From Thinopyrum elongatum (lineage: Eukaryota > Streptophyta > Magnoliopsida > Poales > Poaceae), in contig CM022298.1 in NCBI GenBank assembly GCA_011799875.1, positions 52,528,318-52,592,317 of the forward strand: 64,000 nt of DNA. Reading direction: 5' to 3'. Position 1 is the stretch's first letter; every line of letters begins with the position of its first letter. Below are positions 9,681 to 21,331 of the stretch, one piece after another. Made by a program: the position numbers and the translations under genes. The notes under the pieces were generated by a model that was given only the letters and a program-made list of their open reading frames with translations, made no database searches and was not told the DNA's origin.

Positions 9681-12076
9681 GTGGGGAAAAATCGTGTTTC
9701 TGGCTCGGTGTTTTTTCTTCCAGTTTTTTCATGGAATTTTTTTTCATCGAAACCTATTAACAAGGGACCATTTTCAAAGATCTCGACTCAAGAAATCCAA
9801 CGGTAAAACGGTTCACGATTTGGGCGCATGGTTTAAGAGATAAAACATTTTAAATAAAAAAAATCTTAAAAAGATAGAATATTCCTAGTTGCAACCTGAA
9901 GAGAACACCGGGGAAAAAGGCAGAACGTTAGATGCGTGTTTGTCTAGCTTATAACGAGACAGAGGTACGCCTCGCCTTACGAGCGCTCTAAGTGGCTGGC
10001 CCAATGCAAAAAATTATTTCACCAACTTCCTTCTTTTTTCCTTATAAATCTTTGTTTATATTTGAGACATTCTAAGTCCATACATTTTTAAGAACATTTT
10101 TTTTAATTTTCTCAATTTAATTTCAAGAAGTTACTTTGAATATGAAAAATATAAACGAAGCTTAAAAGTTAGTTAGCGCAATTTAAAAAATGTGAAATCA
10201 TTCAAAAAAAATGTTTTGTGGCGTTTGAAAAATGTACACATGTTTCAAAATTGTTTCTACTCTGTAAATCAATATTCACGTAATTCATAAAAAATAATTT
10301 GTACTATTAAAAAAAGTATGTTACGTTTCAAAAATATTCATGAATTTCAAGAATATGTTCGTGATAGTTACAAAAATATAATTATACAGTGTAAAAATTG
10401 CATAGTTTGAAACAATTATATCATTCCAAAAAATGTTTCAATGTGTACGTGAACTTTTTTACTAATATTTGAAAAGCAACATGTGTATGAAAAAGAGTTA
10501 ATCATGTATTTGGAAAATCTAACATGTGTAATATTTTAAGATGTGCATAAAAATGTAAAATGTGTATGAAAACAACAGATATCAGAACATATATTTGGAA
10601 AAATGTTCAACATGTATGAAACAATGTTTCTTGATGGATACAAAAAATGTACAATGTGTAATAAAATGTAGACATCTGCTGAAAAAAAATATATATAGAA
10701 ACTAAAAAACCGGAGAAGAAACAAAAAAACCGAGGAAAAACATATTAGGAATTCACACAAAAAATTAATTCAAAAACATATTTGGACTGAAGAATTTTTT
10801 TAATTTGCAAATGTTTTTAATTTGATCATTTTTTCGAAATCGTGAACTTTTATGTATTGATTATCCTTTTTACTGCAAAAACTTCACGAATGTTTTTTCG
10901 ATTTTGAGATTTTTTTCAAAGTCATAATTTTATTAGTTGAAGATAAAAGAAGTAGAAAACTCACCCACGCTCGCTCGTTGGGAGACGCTCGCTCTCGCTC
11001 GCTGGAGGAGACTCGCGTGCGTGACCCGGGCCCATGTAACAGTTGTCGACCTGAGTCACGCGAGTGATATGTCGCTTCTCGCCGAAATCACTAGTTAAGG
11101 TACCGCTTACAAAGGTCACTCTGACTTCATCTGATGGTGACAAGTGGGGCATTGCATGTGCGCCACTTGTCGCAACTTGGGAGTTTGTGCTCATTTTCGT
11201 ATATTCGCTCTTTCAAAACGTTATATTCTTGAACCATGTGTCCAAATCATGAACTGTTTTCACCGTTCCGTTTCTCGTATCGAGATTTTTGAATGAGATC
11301 CCATGTTAATAGATTTTGACCTTTTTTCTGGAAAACAAGGAAAAACAAAAACTAGGAGTCGAGAATTTAGAAACCAAAAAATCTTAAAATAGAAGGAAAA
11401 AACACCAGAAAAGGAAAAAAATTGAAACCTAAAATTAGCTGGAACAGGATGTACTTCACTTTTCTTGGAAGCATCGTTTGCTTCACTTTTTGGGGGGAAG
11501 CATAACTATGATTTCACTTTTCGGGGGAAGCATAACTGTGCTTCACGCGGTAACACATCCATTTTTCCATTTTTTTGGGGAAGCACAGAAGCACAGTTTG
11601 TGGTTCATGCCATGAAGCACAGATGTAACAATCTGAAGAAATCGGAAAAAAAAATTGAGAGAAACCTAGGAGAAACAAAGGAAAATCCGAAAAGCCAAAA
11701 AAAAACATTGTAAAATAAAATTCACGCAATTCTAAAAAAAAATCGCGTAATCTATTAAAAATGTTTCGTGCCATTCAAAAAAATGATCGTGATAGTTAAA
11801 AAAATTATTAGTCTTCTTGTACTCGAACTCAAAACATGTAGAGTAGGTTGATAGTGATCTACTACAGTGCTTCTAAGTGACATGTTGATTACTATGATCT
11901 GATGATCTGAGGACCATTTTATCATGAATATTCAAGCCTACCAAAAAAATTGAACAAAATGCAAAAATTCGCTCACCCTCGAAACAAACGGGATTTGACG
12001 AAATCCCAAAAATTTCGTCGAAGTTTTAAACCATGCATTCAACAAAATTGTCCTGGGAAAGTCCCATTGTGATAGT
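9681..12076. other. AT-rich unclassified repetitive DNA
   Basis: No gene recognised. 10080-10960 is A/T-rich with recurring 'ATGTTTCAAAAAT' and 'AAAATGTACAC' motifs. At 10970-11010 there is a short 'GCTCGCTCG' run. At 11465-11640 'GGGGGAAGCATAACT' and 'GAAGCACAG' units repeat, reminiscent of the field at 4960-5350. The general composition resembles subterminal DNA of decayed class II elements, but no inverted termini were found. Confidence 0.3.
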
Positions 12077-12163
12077 GCCATATTAATACATATAAAACAT
12101 CCAAAACAGATAATATAATAGCATGGAACAATAAAAATTTATAGATACGTTGGAGACATATCA
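12077..12163 (-). mobile_element. LTR scrap of a TGATACGTCTCC-type gypsy family
   Basis: On the minus strand this reads TGATATGTCTCCAACGTATC followed by 'TTTTATTGTTCCATGCTATT' and 'ATCTGTTTTGGATG', the start of a Triticeae gypsy LTR family related to, but not identical with, the LTR at 34890. Only about 87 bp remain. Its outer end abuts directly the gypsy coding region at 12164, in opposite orientation, so the junction is a rearrangement. Confidence 0.6.
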
Positions 12164-12723
12164 TTGATCTTGATAACCCACAATCAAAGAATCAACGTTA
12201 TGATAAGAGAGACTTCATTGCTAGGAAACATGGTAAAGAAAGAGAACCATGGGTTCAGAAACCCATGCCCTTTCCTCCTAAATGATCCAAGAAAAAGGAT
12301 GATGAGGATTTTGAGCGCTTTGCTGAAATGATTAGACCTATCTTGCGTATGCGTTTGACTGATATGCTGAAAATGTCTTCTTATGCTAAGTATATGAAGG
12401 ATATTGTTATAAATAAAAGAAAGATACCGGAAGCTGAGATTTCCACCATGCTTGCTAATTTTACTTTTAAAGGTGGAATACCAAAGAAACTTGGAGATCC
12501 AGGAGTACCAACTATACCATGCTCCATTAAAAGAAACTATGTTAAAACTGCTTTATGTGATCTTGGAGCCGGTGTTAGTGTTATGCCTTTCTCTTTGTAT
12601 CGTAGACTTGAATTGAATAAGTTGACACCTACTGAAATCTCTTTGCAAATGGCTGTTAAATCAATTGCTATACCCATCGGTATTTGTGAGGATGTGCCTG
12701 TTGTGGTTGCAAACGTTACTATC
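12164..12723 (+). pseudogene. Ty3/gypsy gag-protease, 5' part (split by C1)
   Basis: The frame containing 12166 reads as the C-terminal part of gag followed by an aspartic protease. The active-site segment is 'LCDLGAGVSVMP' (about 12553-12588), the D-x-G variant usual in Athila-like plant gypsy proteases. One in-frame stop (TGA at 12283-12285) lies before the protease. The element is truncated at 12164: LTR, primer site and most of gag are missing. The frame is cut after the CTATC duplication by Copia C1 and continues at 21026. Known family role: polyprotein maturation. This copy cannot make a full product. Confidence 0.85.
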
Positions 12724-14142
12724 TGTTGGGAAACATAGCATGCAATTTCAAAAAAATTCCTATGCTCACGCAAGATCTATCTAGGAGATGCATAGCAACG
12801 AGAGGGGGAGAGTGTGTCCACGTACCCTCGTAGACCGAGGGGGCGCCCAAGTAGGAGGAATCCTACTTGGGGCCCTAATCCTATTCGGCCCCCCCTTACC
12901 ATAATTCCCGGAGGGGGAAGGAAGGAGGAGGGAGGAGGGAAGGAAGGGGGAGGCCGAATCCCTCCCCTTCCTTTCTCTCTTCCCTTCTTTCCTTCCCCTC
13001 CAGGTTCGGCCTATATGGGGGGCGCAGCAGCCTATGCTGGCTGCTGCGTTTCCCCTCTTGGCCCATTAGGCCCATATCTTTGCCTGGGGTGCCCGAAACC
13101 CCTTTCCGGTGACCCGATACGTACCCGGTACCCCAGGAACACTTCCGGTGTCCGAATACTATCGTCCTATATATCAATCTTTACCTCTCGACCATTTCGA
13201 GACTCCTCGTCATGTCCGTGATCTCATCCGGGACTCCGAACAACATTCGGTCACCAAATCACATAACTCATATAATACAAAATCGTCATCGAACGTTAAG
13301 CATGCGGACCCTACGGGTTCGAGAACTATGTAGACATGACCGAGACACCTCTCCGGTCAATAACCAACAGCGGAACCTGGATGCTCATATTGGTTCCCAC
13401 ATATTCTACGAAGATCTTTATCGGTCGTACCGTAATGACAACATACGTTATTCCCTTTGTCATCGGTATGTTACTTGCCCGAGATTCGATCGTCGGTATC
13501 TTCATACCTAGTTCAATCTCATTACCGGCAAGTCTCTTTACTCATTCCGTAATACATCATCCCGCAACTAACTCATTAGTCACTTTGCTTGCAAGGCTTC
13601 TTATGATGTGCATTACCGAGAGGGCCCAGAGATACCTCTCTGATACTCGGAGTGACAAATCCTAATCTCGATTCACGTCAACCCAACAAGACACCTTTGA
13701 TATACCTGTAGAGCATCTTTATAATCACCCAGTTACGTTGTGACATTTGATAGCACACAAGGCATTCCTCCGGTATCCGGGAGTTGCATGATCTCATAGT
13801 TAAAGGAATATGTATTTGACATACATGAAAGCAATAGCAATAAAACTGAACGATCAACATGCTAAGCTAACGGATGGGTCTTGTCCATCACATCATTCTC
13901 CTAATGATGTGATCCTGTTATCAAATGACAACTCATGTCCATGGTTAGGAAACCTTAACCATCTTTGATCAACGAGCTAGTCAAGTAGAGGCTCACTAGG
14001 GACTCAGTGTTTTGTCTATGTATTCACACATGTATTAAGGTTTCCGGTCAATACAATTCTAGCATGAATAATAAATATTTATCATGAATAAGGAAATATA
14101 AAATAACAACTTTATTATTGCCTCTAGGGCATATTTCCTTCA
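12724..14142 (-). repeat. C1 3' LTR (1419 bp, internally deleted)
   Basis: It aligns with 19259-21020 throughout, except that a 343-bp block is missing near 12833-12840. The missing block (about 19368-19715 of the 5' LTR) carries the TATA motif and much of the transcribed leader. Remaining identity is very high by eye, with only scattered substitutions. Confidence 0.92.
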
Positions 14143-14797
14143 GTCTCCCACTTGCACTAGAGTCAATAATCTAGTTCACATCGCCATGTGATTAACACCA
14201 ATAGTTCACATCACCATGTGAATAACTCCCATCGTTCACATCGCCATGTGACCAACACCCAAAGGGTTTACTAGAGTCAATAATCTAGTTCACATCGCCA
14301 TGTGATTAACACTCAAAGAGTACTAAGGTGTGATCATGTTTTGCTTGTGAGAGAGGTTTAGTCAACGGGTTTGCCACATTCAGATCCGTGTGTATTTTGC
14401 AAATTTCCATGTCCACAATGCTCTGCACGGAGCTACTCTAGCTAATTGCTCCCACTTTCAATATGTATCCAGATTGAGACTCAGAGTCATCCGGATCAGT
14501 GTCAAAGCTTGCATCGACGTAACCCTTTACGACGAACTCTTTATCACCTCCATAACCGAGAAACATATCCTTATTCCACTAAGGATAATTTTTGATCGCT
14601 GTCTAGTGATCCACTCCTGGATCACTATTGTACCCCCTTGCCAGACATGTGGCAAGGCACACATTTGGTCTAGTACACATCTTGGCATGCTTTATAGAAT
14701 CTATGGCTGAGGCATAGGGAATGACTTTCATTATCTCTCTATCTTCTGCCGTGGTCGGGCTTTAAGTCTTACTCAATTTCACACCTTACAATACAGG
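14143..14797 (-). pseudogene. C1 RNase H remnant
   Basis: Minus-strand reading gives shards of Copia RNase H: a 'VKGYVDASFDTDPDDS' motif (around 14480-14530), then 'NVANPLTKPL' near 14335-14370, interrupted by stops and lacking the middle of the domain. 'TTCACATCGCCATGTGA' units repeat four times between 14165 and 14310, a small tandem array just inside the PPT. The full domain is much longer, so an internal deletion has occurred. Confidence 0.75.
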
Positions 14798-15346
14798 CTA
14801 GAACTCCTTCTTTGACTGATCCATTTTGAACTCCTTCAAAATCTTGTCAAGGAATGTATTCATTGAAAATCTTATCAAGCGTCTTGATCTATCTCTATAG
14901 ATCTTGATGCCCAATATGTAAGCAGCTTCACTGAGGTCTTTCATTGAAAAATTCTTATTCAAGTATCCTTTCATGCTATCCAGAAATTCTATATCATTTC
15001 CAATCAACAATATGTCATCCACATATAATATTAGAAATGCTACAGAGCTCCCACTCACTTTATTGTAAATAGAGGCTTCACCGTAAGTCTGTATAAAACC
15101 ATATGCTTTGATCACCTCATCAAAGCATATATTCCAACTCCGAGATGCTTGCACCAGTCCATAGATGGATCGCTGGAGCTTGCACACTTTGTCAGCACCT
15201 TTAGGATCGACAAAACCTTCTGGTTGCATCATGTACAACTCTTCTTTAAGATATCCATTATGGAATGCAGTTTTGACGTCCATTTGCCAGATTTCATAAT
15301 CATAAAATGTGGAAATTGCTAACATGATTCGGACAGAGTTAAGCAT
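14798..15346 (-). pseudogene. C1 reverse transcriptase
   Basis: A 182-codon open stretch of Copia RT includes 'DVKTAFHNGYL' and the catalytic 'LYVDDILLIG' motif, followed by 'AAYILGIKIYRDRSR'. Upstream, the frame is interrupted at about 15395 by a TGA within the 'LVAKGF' motif that joins it to the integrase frame. The catalytic YVDD is retained but the polyprotein cannot be read through. Confidence 0.92.
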
Positions 15347-15413
15347 CGCTATGGGTGAGAAAGTCTCATCGTAGTCAACTCCTTGAACTTGTCAAAAAAC
15401 CTTTTGCGACAAG

Positions 15414-16319
15414 TCAAGCTTTGTAGATAGTGGCATTACTATTAGCGTCAGCCTTCTTCTTGAAGATCCATTTATTCTCAATGGCTTGCCGATCATTGGG
15501 CAAGTCCACCAAAGTCCACACTTTGTTCTCATGCATGGATCCTATCTCAGATTTCATGGCCTCAAGCCATCTATCGGAATCTGGGCTCATCATAGCTTCT
15601 TCATAGTTTGTAGGTTCGCCATGGTCTTGTAACATGACTTCCAGGACAGGATTACCGTACCACTCTGGTGCGGAACATGCTCTGTTCAACCTACGAGGTC
15701 CAGTAGTAACTTGATCTGAAGTTTCATGATCATCATCATTAGCTTCCTCTCTAGTTGGTGTAGGCATCACGGGAACAGATTTCTCTGATGTGCTACTTTC
15801 CATATTGAGAGTAGGTACAATTACCTCATCAAGTTTTACTTTCCACCCACTCACTTCTTTCGAGAGAAACTCCTTCTCTAGAAAGGATCCATTCTTAGCA
15901 ACAATGATCTTGCCTTTGGATCTGTGGTAGAAGGTGTACCCAACAATTTCTTTTGGGTATCCTATGAAGACGCACTTCTCCGATTTGGGTTCAAGCTTAT
16001 CAGGCTGAAGCTTTTTCACATAAGCATCGCAACCCCAAACTTTAAGAAACGACAGTTTAGGTTTCTTGCCAAACCACAGTTCATACGGTGTCATCTCAAC
16101 GGATTTAGACGGTGCCCTATTTAATGTGAATGCAACTGTCTCTAATGCATAACCCCAAAACGATAGTGGTAAATCGGTAAGAGACATCATAGATCGTACC
16201 ATATCTAATAAAGTACGGTTACGACGTTCGGACACACCATTACGCTGTGGTGTTCCAGGTGGCGTGATTTGTGAAACTATTCCACATTGTTTTAAATGAA
16301 GGCCAAACTCGTAACTCAA
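15414..16319 (-). pseudogene. C1 integrase C-terminal half and RT N-terminus
   Basis: A 301-codon open stretch holds the distal integrase core: 'TPQRNGVSERRNRTLLDM', whose Glu is the last residue of the D-D-E triad, then 'KVWGCDAYVKKLQPDKL' and 'CVFIGYP', typical of Copia integrase C-termini. It ends in the RT entry 'NKWIFKKKADANSN'. An in-frame TAA at about 16322-16324, directly after the 'SDRGG' motif (second Asp of the triad), separates it from the N-terminal half. Confidence 0.92.
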
Positions 16320-16380
16320 ATATTAGCCTCCGCGATCAGATCGTAGAAACTTTATTTTCTTGTTACGATGATTTTCCACT

Positions 16381-16968
16381 TCACTCTGAAATTCTTGGAA
16401 CTTTTTCAAACGTTTCAGACTTGTGTTTCATTAAGTAGATATACCCATATCTGCTCAAATCATCTATGAAGGTCAGAAAATAACGATACCCGCCGCGTGC
16501 CTCAACACTGATCGGACCGCATACATCGGTATGTATTATTTTCAATAAGTCAGTGGCTCGCTCCATTGTTCCGGAGAACGGAGTTTTAGTCATCTTACCC
16601 ATGAGGCATGGTTTGCAAGTATCAAATGATTCATAATCAAGTGATTCCAAAAGCCCATCTGTATGGAGTTTCTTCATGCACTTTACACCAATATGACCTA
16701 AACAGCAGTGCCACAAATATGTTGCACTATCATTATCAACTTTGCATCTTTTGGCATCAATATTATGAATATGTGTATCACTACAATCGAGATTCAATAA
16801 ACCATTTACATTGGGTGTATGACCGTAGAAGGTTTTATTCATGTAAACAGAACAATAATTTTTCTCTGACTTAAATGAATAACCGTATCGCAATAAACAT
16901 GATCCAATCATATTCATGCTCAACGCAAACACCAAATAACATTTATTTAGGTTCAACACTAATCCCAA
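16381..16968 (-). pseudogene. C1 GAG-pre-integrase and integrase N-terminal half
   Basis: The frame shows the HHCC zinc-binding motif: 'LWHCCLGHIG' and 'DTCKPCLMGKM' with the usual spacing. It is followed by the first catalytic Asp in 'IIHTDVCGPI' and 'FLTFIDDLSRYGYIYLM'. A frameshift near 16395-16405 breaks the link to the 'SDRGG' segment. Without that shift and the following stop the integrase would be nearly complete. Confidence 0.92.
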
Positions 16969-17207
16969 AGGTAGAGGGAGTGTGCGATGGTGATCGTATC
17001 AACCTTGGAATCACTTCCAACACACATCGTCACCTCACCCTTAACTAGTCTCTGTTCATTCTGCAACTCATGTTTCGAGTTACTAATTTTAGCAACTGAA
17101 CCGGTATCAAATACCCAGGGGCTACTACGAAAACTAGTAAGGTACACATCAATAATCTGTATATCAAATATACCTTTGTTCACTTTGCCATCCTTCTTAT
17201 CCGCCAA
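16959..17207 (-). pseudogene. C1 aspartic protease
   Basis: This segment carries 'WVFDTGSVAKISNS', the retropepsin D-T-G active site of Copia elements, in an 82-codon stretch. Immediately upstream on the minus strand (about 17205-17260) is a CCHC-knuckle-like Cys/His region interrupted by a stop. Small frameshifts separate it from gag and integrase. Confidence 0.88.
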
Positions 17208-17513
17208 GTATTTGGGGCAGTTCCGCTTCTAGTGACCATTCCATTTGCAGTATAAGCACTCAGTTTCAGGCTTAGGTCCAGCTTTGGGCTTCTTCACAGG
17301 AGCGGCAACTTGTTTGCTGTTCTTCTTGAAGTTCCCTTCCTTTCCCCTGCCCTTTTTCTTGAAACTAGTGGTCTTGTTAACCATCAACACTTGATGCTAT
17401 TTCTTGATTTCTACCTTTGCCAATTTTAGCATCGCGAAGAGCCTGGGAATCGTTTTCGTCATCCCTTGCATATTATAGTTCATCACAAAGTTCTAGTAAC
17501 TTGGTGATAGTAA

Positions 17514-17774
17514 CTAGAGAACTCTGTCAATCACTATCTTATCTGGAAGATTAACTCCCACTTGATTCAAGCGATTGTAGTACCCAGACATTCTGAGCAC
17601 ATGCTCACTAGCTGAGCTATTCTTCTCCATCTTGTAGGCAAAGTACTTGTCAAAGGTCTCATACCTCTCGACACGGGCATGAGTCTGAAATACCAATTTC
17701 AGCTCTTGGAACATCTCATATGGTCCATGGCGTTCAAAACGTCTTTGAAGCCCCGGTTCTAAGCCGTAAAGCAT
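17514..17774 (-). pseudogene. C1 gag fragment
   Basis: An 86-codon stretch resembles the UBN2-type gag of Angela/BARE elements ('ELKLVFQTHARVERYETFDK'). The rest of gag between 17260 and 18000 is in pieces with several stops. The start codon region could not be fixed. Confidence 0.75.
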
Positions 17775-19240
17775 GGTGCACTAAACCATCAAATAGTCAT
17801 CATACCGAGCTTGTCAAACGTACATAACGTCTGCATCTGCTCCTGTAATAGGTCTGTCACCTAGTGGTGCATCAAGGACATAATTCTTCTGTGCAGCAAC
17901 GAGGATAATCCTCAGATCACGGACCCAGTCCGCATCATTGCTACTATCATCTTTCAACTTAGTTTTCTCTAGGAACATATCAAAAATAAAACAGGGGAGC
18001 TATACGCAAGCTATTGATCTATAACATAGGTATGCAAATACTATCAGGACTAAGTTTCATGATAAATTAAGTTCAATTAATCAAATTACTTAAGAACTCC
18101 CACTTAAATAGACATCCCTCAAGTCATCTAAGTGATACGTGATCCAAATGAACTAAACCATGTCCGATCATCACATGAGATGGAGTAGTCATCAATGGTG
18201 AACATCTCTATGTTGATCATATCTACTATATGATTCACGTTCGACCTTTCGGTCTCCAGTGTTCCGAGGCCATGTCTGTACATGCCAGGCTCGTCAAGTT
18301 TAACCTGAGTATTCCACATGTGCAAAACTGTCTTGCACCCGTTGTATGTGAACATAGAGCCTATCACACCCGATCATCACGTGGTGTCTCAGCACGACGA
18401 ACTGTCGCAACGGTGCATACTCAGGGAGAACACTTATACCTTGAAATTTTAGTAAGGGATCATCTTATAATGCTACCGCCGTACTAAGCAAAATAAGATG
18501 CATAAAAAGATAAACATCACATGCAATCAAAATATGTGACATGATATGGCCATCATCATTTTGTGCCTTTGATCTCCATCTCCAAAGCACCGTCATGATC
18601 TCCATCGTCACCGGCTTGACACCTTGATCTCCATCGTAGCGTCGTGGTCGTCTTGCCAATTATTGTTTCTAGAGCTATTGCTAACGCATAGTGATAAAGT
18701 AAAGCAATTACATGGTGTTTGCATTTCATACAATAAAGCGACAACCATAAGGCTCCTGCCAGTTGCCGATAACTTTTACAAAACATGATCATCTCATACA
18801 ACAACGTATATCACATCATGTCTTGACCATATCACATCACAACATGCCCTGCAAAAACAAGTTAGACGTCCTCTACTTTGTTGTTGCAAGTTTTACGTGG
18901 CTGCTACGGGCTTCTAGCAAGAACCGTTCTTACCTACGCATCAAAACCACAATGGTGATTTATCAAGTTTGCTGTTTTAACCTTCAACAAGGACCGGCCA
19001 CAGTCAAATTTGATTCAACTAAAGTTGGAGAAACAGACACCCGCCAGCCACCTTTATGCAAAACTAGTTGCATGTCTGTCGGTGGAACCGGTCTCATGAA
19101 CGTGGTCATGTAAGGTTGGTCCGGACCACTTCATCCAACAATACCGCCGAATCAAAATAAGACATTGGTGGTAAGCAGTATGACGATCACCGCCCACAAC
19201 TCTTTGTGTTCTACTGCTTATGCATATCATCTACGCATAG

Positions 19241-19258
19241 ACCTGGCTCGGATGCCAC
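19241..19258 (-). promoter_or_regulatory. C1 primer-binding site
   Basis: On the minus strand the 5' LTR end CCCAACA is followed by G, then 'TGGCATCCGAGCCAGG', close to the initiator tRNA-Met complement TGGTATCAGAGC. The mismatches look like decay. Confidence 0.8.
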
Positions 19259-21020
19259 TGTTGGGAAACATAGCATGCAATTTCAAAAAATTTCCTATGC
19301 TCACGCAAGATCTATCTAGGAGATGCATAGCAACGAGAGGGGAGAGTGTGTCCACATACCCTCGTAGACCAAAAGCGAAAGCGTTTGACAATGCGGTTGA
19401 TGTAGTCGAACTTCTTCTCGTTCCGACCGATCAAGCACCGAACGTACGGCACCTCCGAGTTCTGCACACGTTCAGCTCGATGACGTCCCTCGAACTCTTG
19501 ATCCAGCAAAGTGTCGAGGGAGAGTTCCGTCAGCACGACGGTGTGGTGACGGTGATGGTGAAGTGATCCGCACAGGGCTTCGCCTAAGCACTACGAAGAT
19601 ATGATCGGAGGTGTAATTTGTGGAGGGAGGCGCCGCACATGGCTAACAGATGTTCTTGTGTGTTCTAGGCGCATCCCCCCTCATATATATATGTGGGAGG
19701 GAGAGGGGGCAGCCAAGGGGGCGCCCAAGTAGGAGGAATCCTACTTGGGGCCCTAATCCTATTCGCCCCCCCTTACCATAATTCCCGGAGGGGGAAGGAA
19801 GGAGGAGGGAGGAGGGAAGGAAGGGGGAGGCCGAATCCCTCCCCTTCCTTTCTCTCTTCCCATCTTTCCTTCCCCTCCAGCTTCGGCCTATATGGGGGGC
19901 GCAGCAGCCCATGCTGGCTGCTGTGTTTCCCCTCTTGGCCCATTAGGCCCATATCTTTGCCGGGGGTGCCCGGAACCCCTTTCCGGTGACCCGATACGTA
20001 CCCGGTACCCCCGGAACACTTCTGGTGTCCGAATACTATCGTCCTATATATCAATCTTTACCTCTCGACCATTTTGAGACTCCTCGTCATGTCCGTGATC
20101 TCATCCGGGACTCCGAACAACATTCGGTCACCAAATCACATAACTCATATAATACAAAATCGTCATCGAACGTTAAGCGTGCGGACCCTACGGGTTCGAG
20201 AACTATGTAGACATGACCGAGACACCTCTCTGGTCAATAACCAACAGCGGAACCTGGATGCTCATATTGGTTCCCACATATTCTATGAAGATCTTTATCG
20301 GTCGTACCGTAATGACAACATACGTTATTCCCTTTGTCATCGGTATGTTACTTGCCCGAGAATCGATCGTCGGTATCTTCATACCTAGTTCAATCTCATT
20401 ACCGGCAAGTCTCTTTACTCGTTCTGTAATACATCATCCCGCAACTAACTCATTAGTCACTTTGCTTGCAATGCTTCTTATGATGTGCATTACCGAGAGG
20501 GCCCAGAGATACCTCTTCGATACTCAGAGTGACAAATCCTAATCTCGATTCACGTCAACCCAACAAGACACCTTTGGAGATACCTGTAGAGCATCTTTAT
20601 AATCACCCAGTTACGTTGTGACATTTGATAGCACACAAGTCATTCCTCCGGTATCCGGGAGTTGCATGATCTCATAGTTAAAGGAATATGTATTTGACAT
20701 ACATGAAAGCAATTGCAATAAAACTGAATGATCAACATGCTAAGCTAACGGATGGGTCTTGTCCATCACATAATTCTCCTAATGATGTGATCCCGTTATC
20801 AAATGACAACTCATGTCCATGGTTAGGAAACCTTAACCATCTTTGATCAACGAGCTAGTCAAGTAGAGGCTCACTAGGGACTCAGTGTTTTGTCTATGTA
20901 TTCACACATGTATTAAGGTTTCTGGTTAATACAATTCTAGCATGAATAATAAACATTTATCATGAATAAGGAAATATAAAATAACAACTTTATTATTGCC
21001 TGTAGGGCATATTTCCTTCA
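19259..21020 (-). repeat. C1 5' LTR (1762 bp, full)
   Basis: Full-length LTR with TG...CA termini. It contains the TATA motif 'CATATATATATG' at 19682-19693 and the leader block that the 3' LTR has lost. Confidence 0.93.
19682..19693 (-). promoter_or_regulatory. C1 LTR TATA box
   Basis: 'CATATATATATG' precedes 'AGGGGGGATGCGCC' on the minus strand, at the usual place between U3 and R. It is absent from the 12724-14142 LTR. Confidence 0.6.
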
Positions 21021-21331
21021 CTATCTTAACGGACTTTGTTATTCTTGATATTCCCGAGGACGACAGGATGTCGATCATCCTTGGTAGACCCTTTTTGAAT
21101 ACTGCAGGGGCTGTTATTGATTGCAACAAGGGCAATGTCACTTTTCATGTTAATGGTAATGAGCATACGGTACACTTTCCGATGAAACAACCTCAAGTTC
21201 ATAGTATCAATTCTATTGGAAAAATTTCAACTATTACTATTGGAGGTTTTGATTTCCCTCTTCCTACTGTCAAAAAGAAATATGATATTCTTATTGTTGG
21301 GGACGTGCATATCCCCATTGAGGTAACCTAG
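21021..21331 (+). pseudogene. Ty3/gypsy protease, 3' part
   Basis: Continuation of the frame cut at 12723. With one copy of CTATC removed, the two halves join in frame. 'MSIILGRPFLNTAGAVIDC' is the conserved second half of the retropepsin fold (ILGRPFL), followed by 'GNVTFHVNGNEHTVHFP'. It ends at TAG 21329-21331. No reverse transcriptase, RNase H or integrase follows, so the gypsy element is non-autonomous, consistent with Athila-related Triticeae families that lack pol. Confidence 0.88.

Larger units (their letters stand above)
12724..21020 (-). mobile_element. Copia C1: Angela/BARE/WIS-like retrotransposon, TSD CTATC
   Basis: This is a complete but defective Copia element on the minus strand. 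LTRs are 12724-14142 (3' LTR in element sense) and 19259-21020 (5' LTR). On the minus strand they begin TGAAGGAAATATGCCC(T/C)A and end GTTTCCCAACA. CTATC flanks it at 12719-12723 and 21021-21025. The primer-binding site 'TGGCATCCGAGCC' lies next to the 5' LTR, and the polypurine tract 'AAGTGGGAGAC' next to the 3' LTR. Order gag, protease, integrase, RT, RNase H is Copia type. Coding regions carry several stops and frameshifts. The 3' LTR is 343 bp shorter than the 5' LTR. Confidence 0.95.

Noticed and set aside
12814..13665. Plus-strand ORFs repeated at 19693-20542
   Set aside because: These are antisense frames of the two C1 LTRs.
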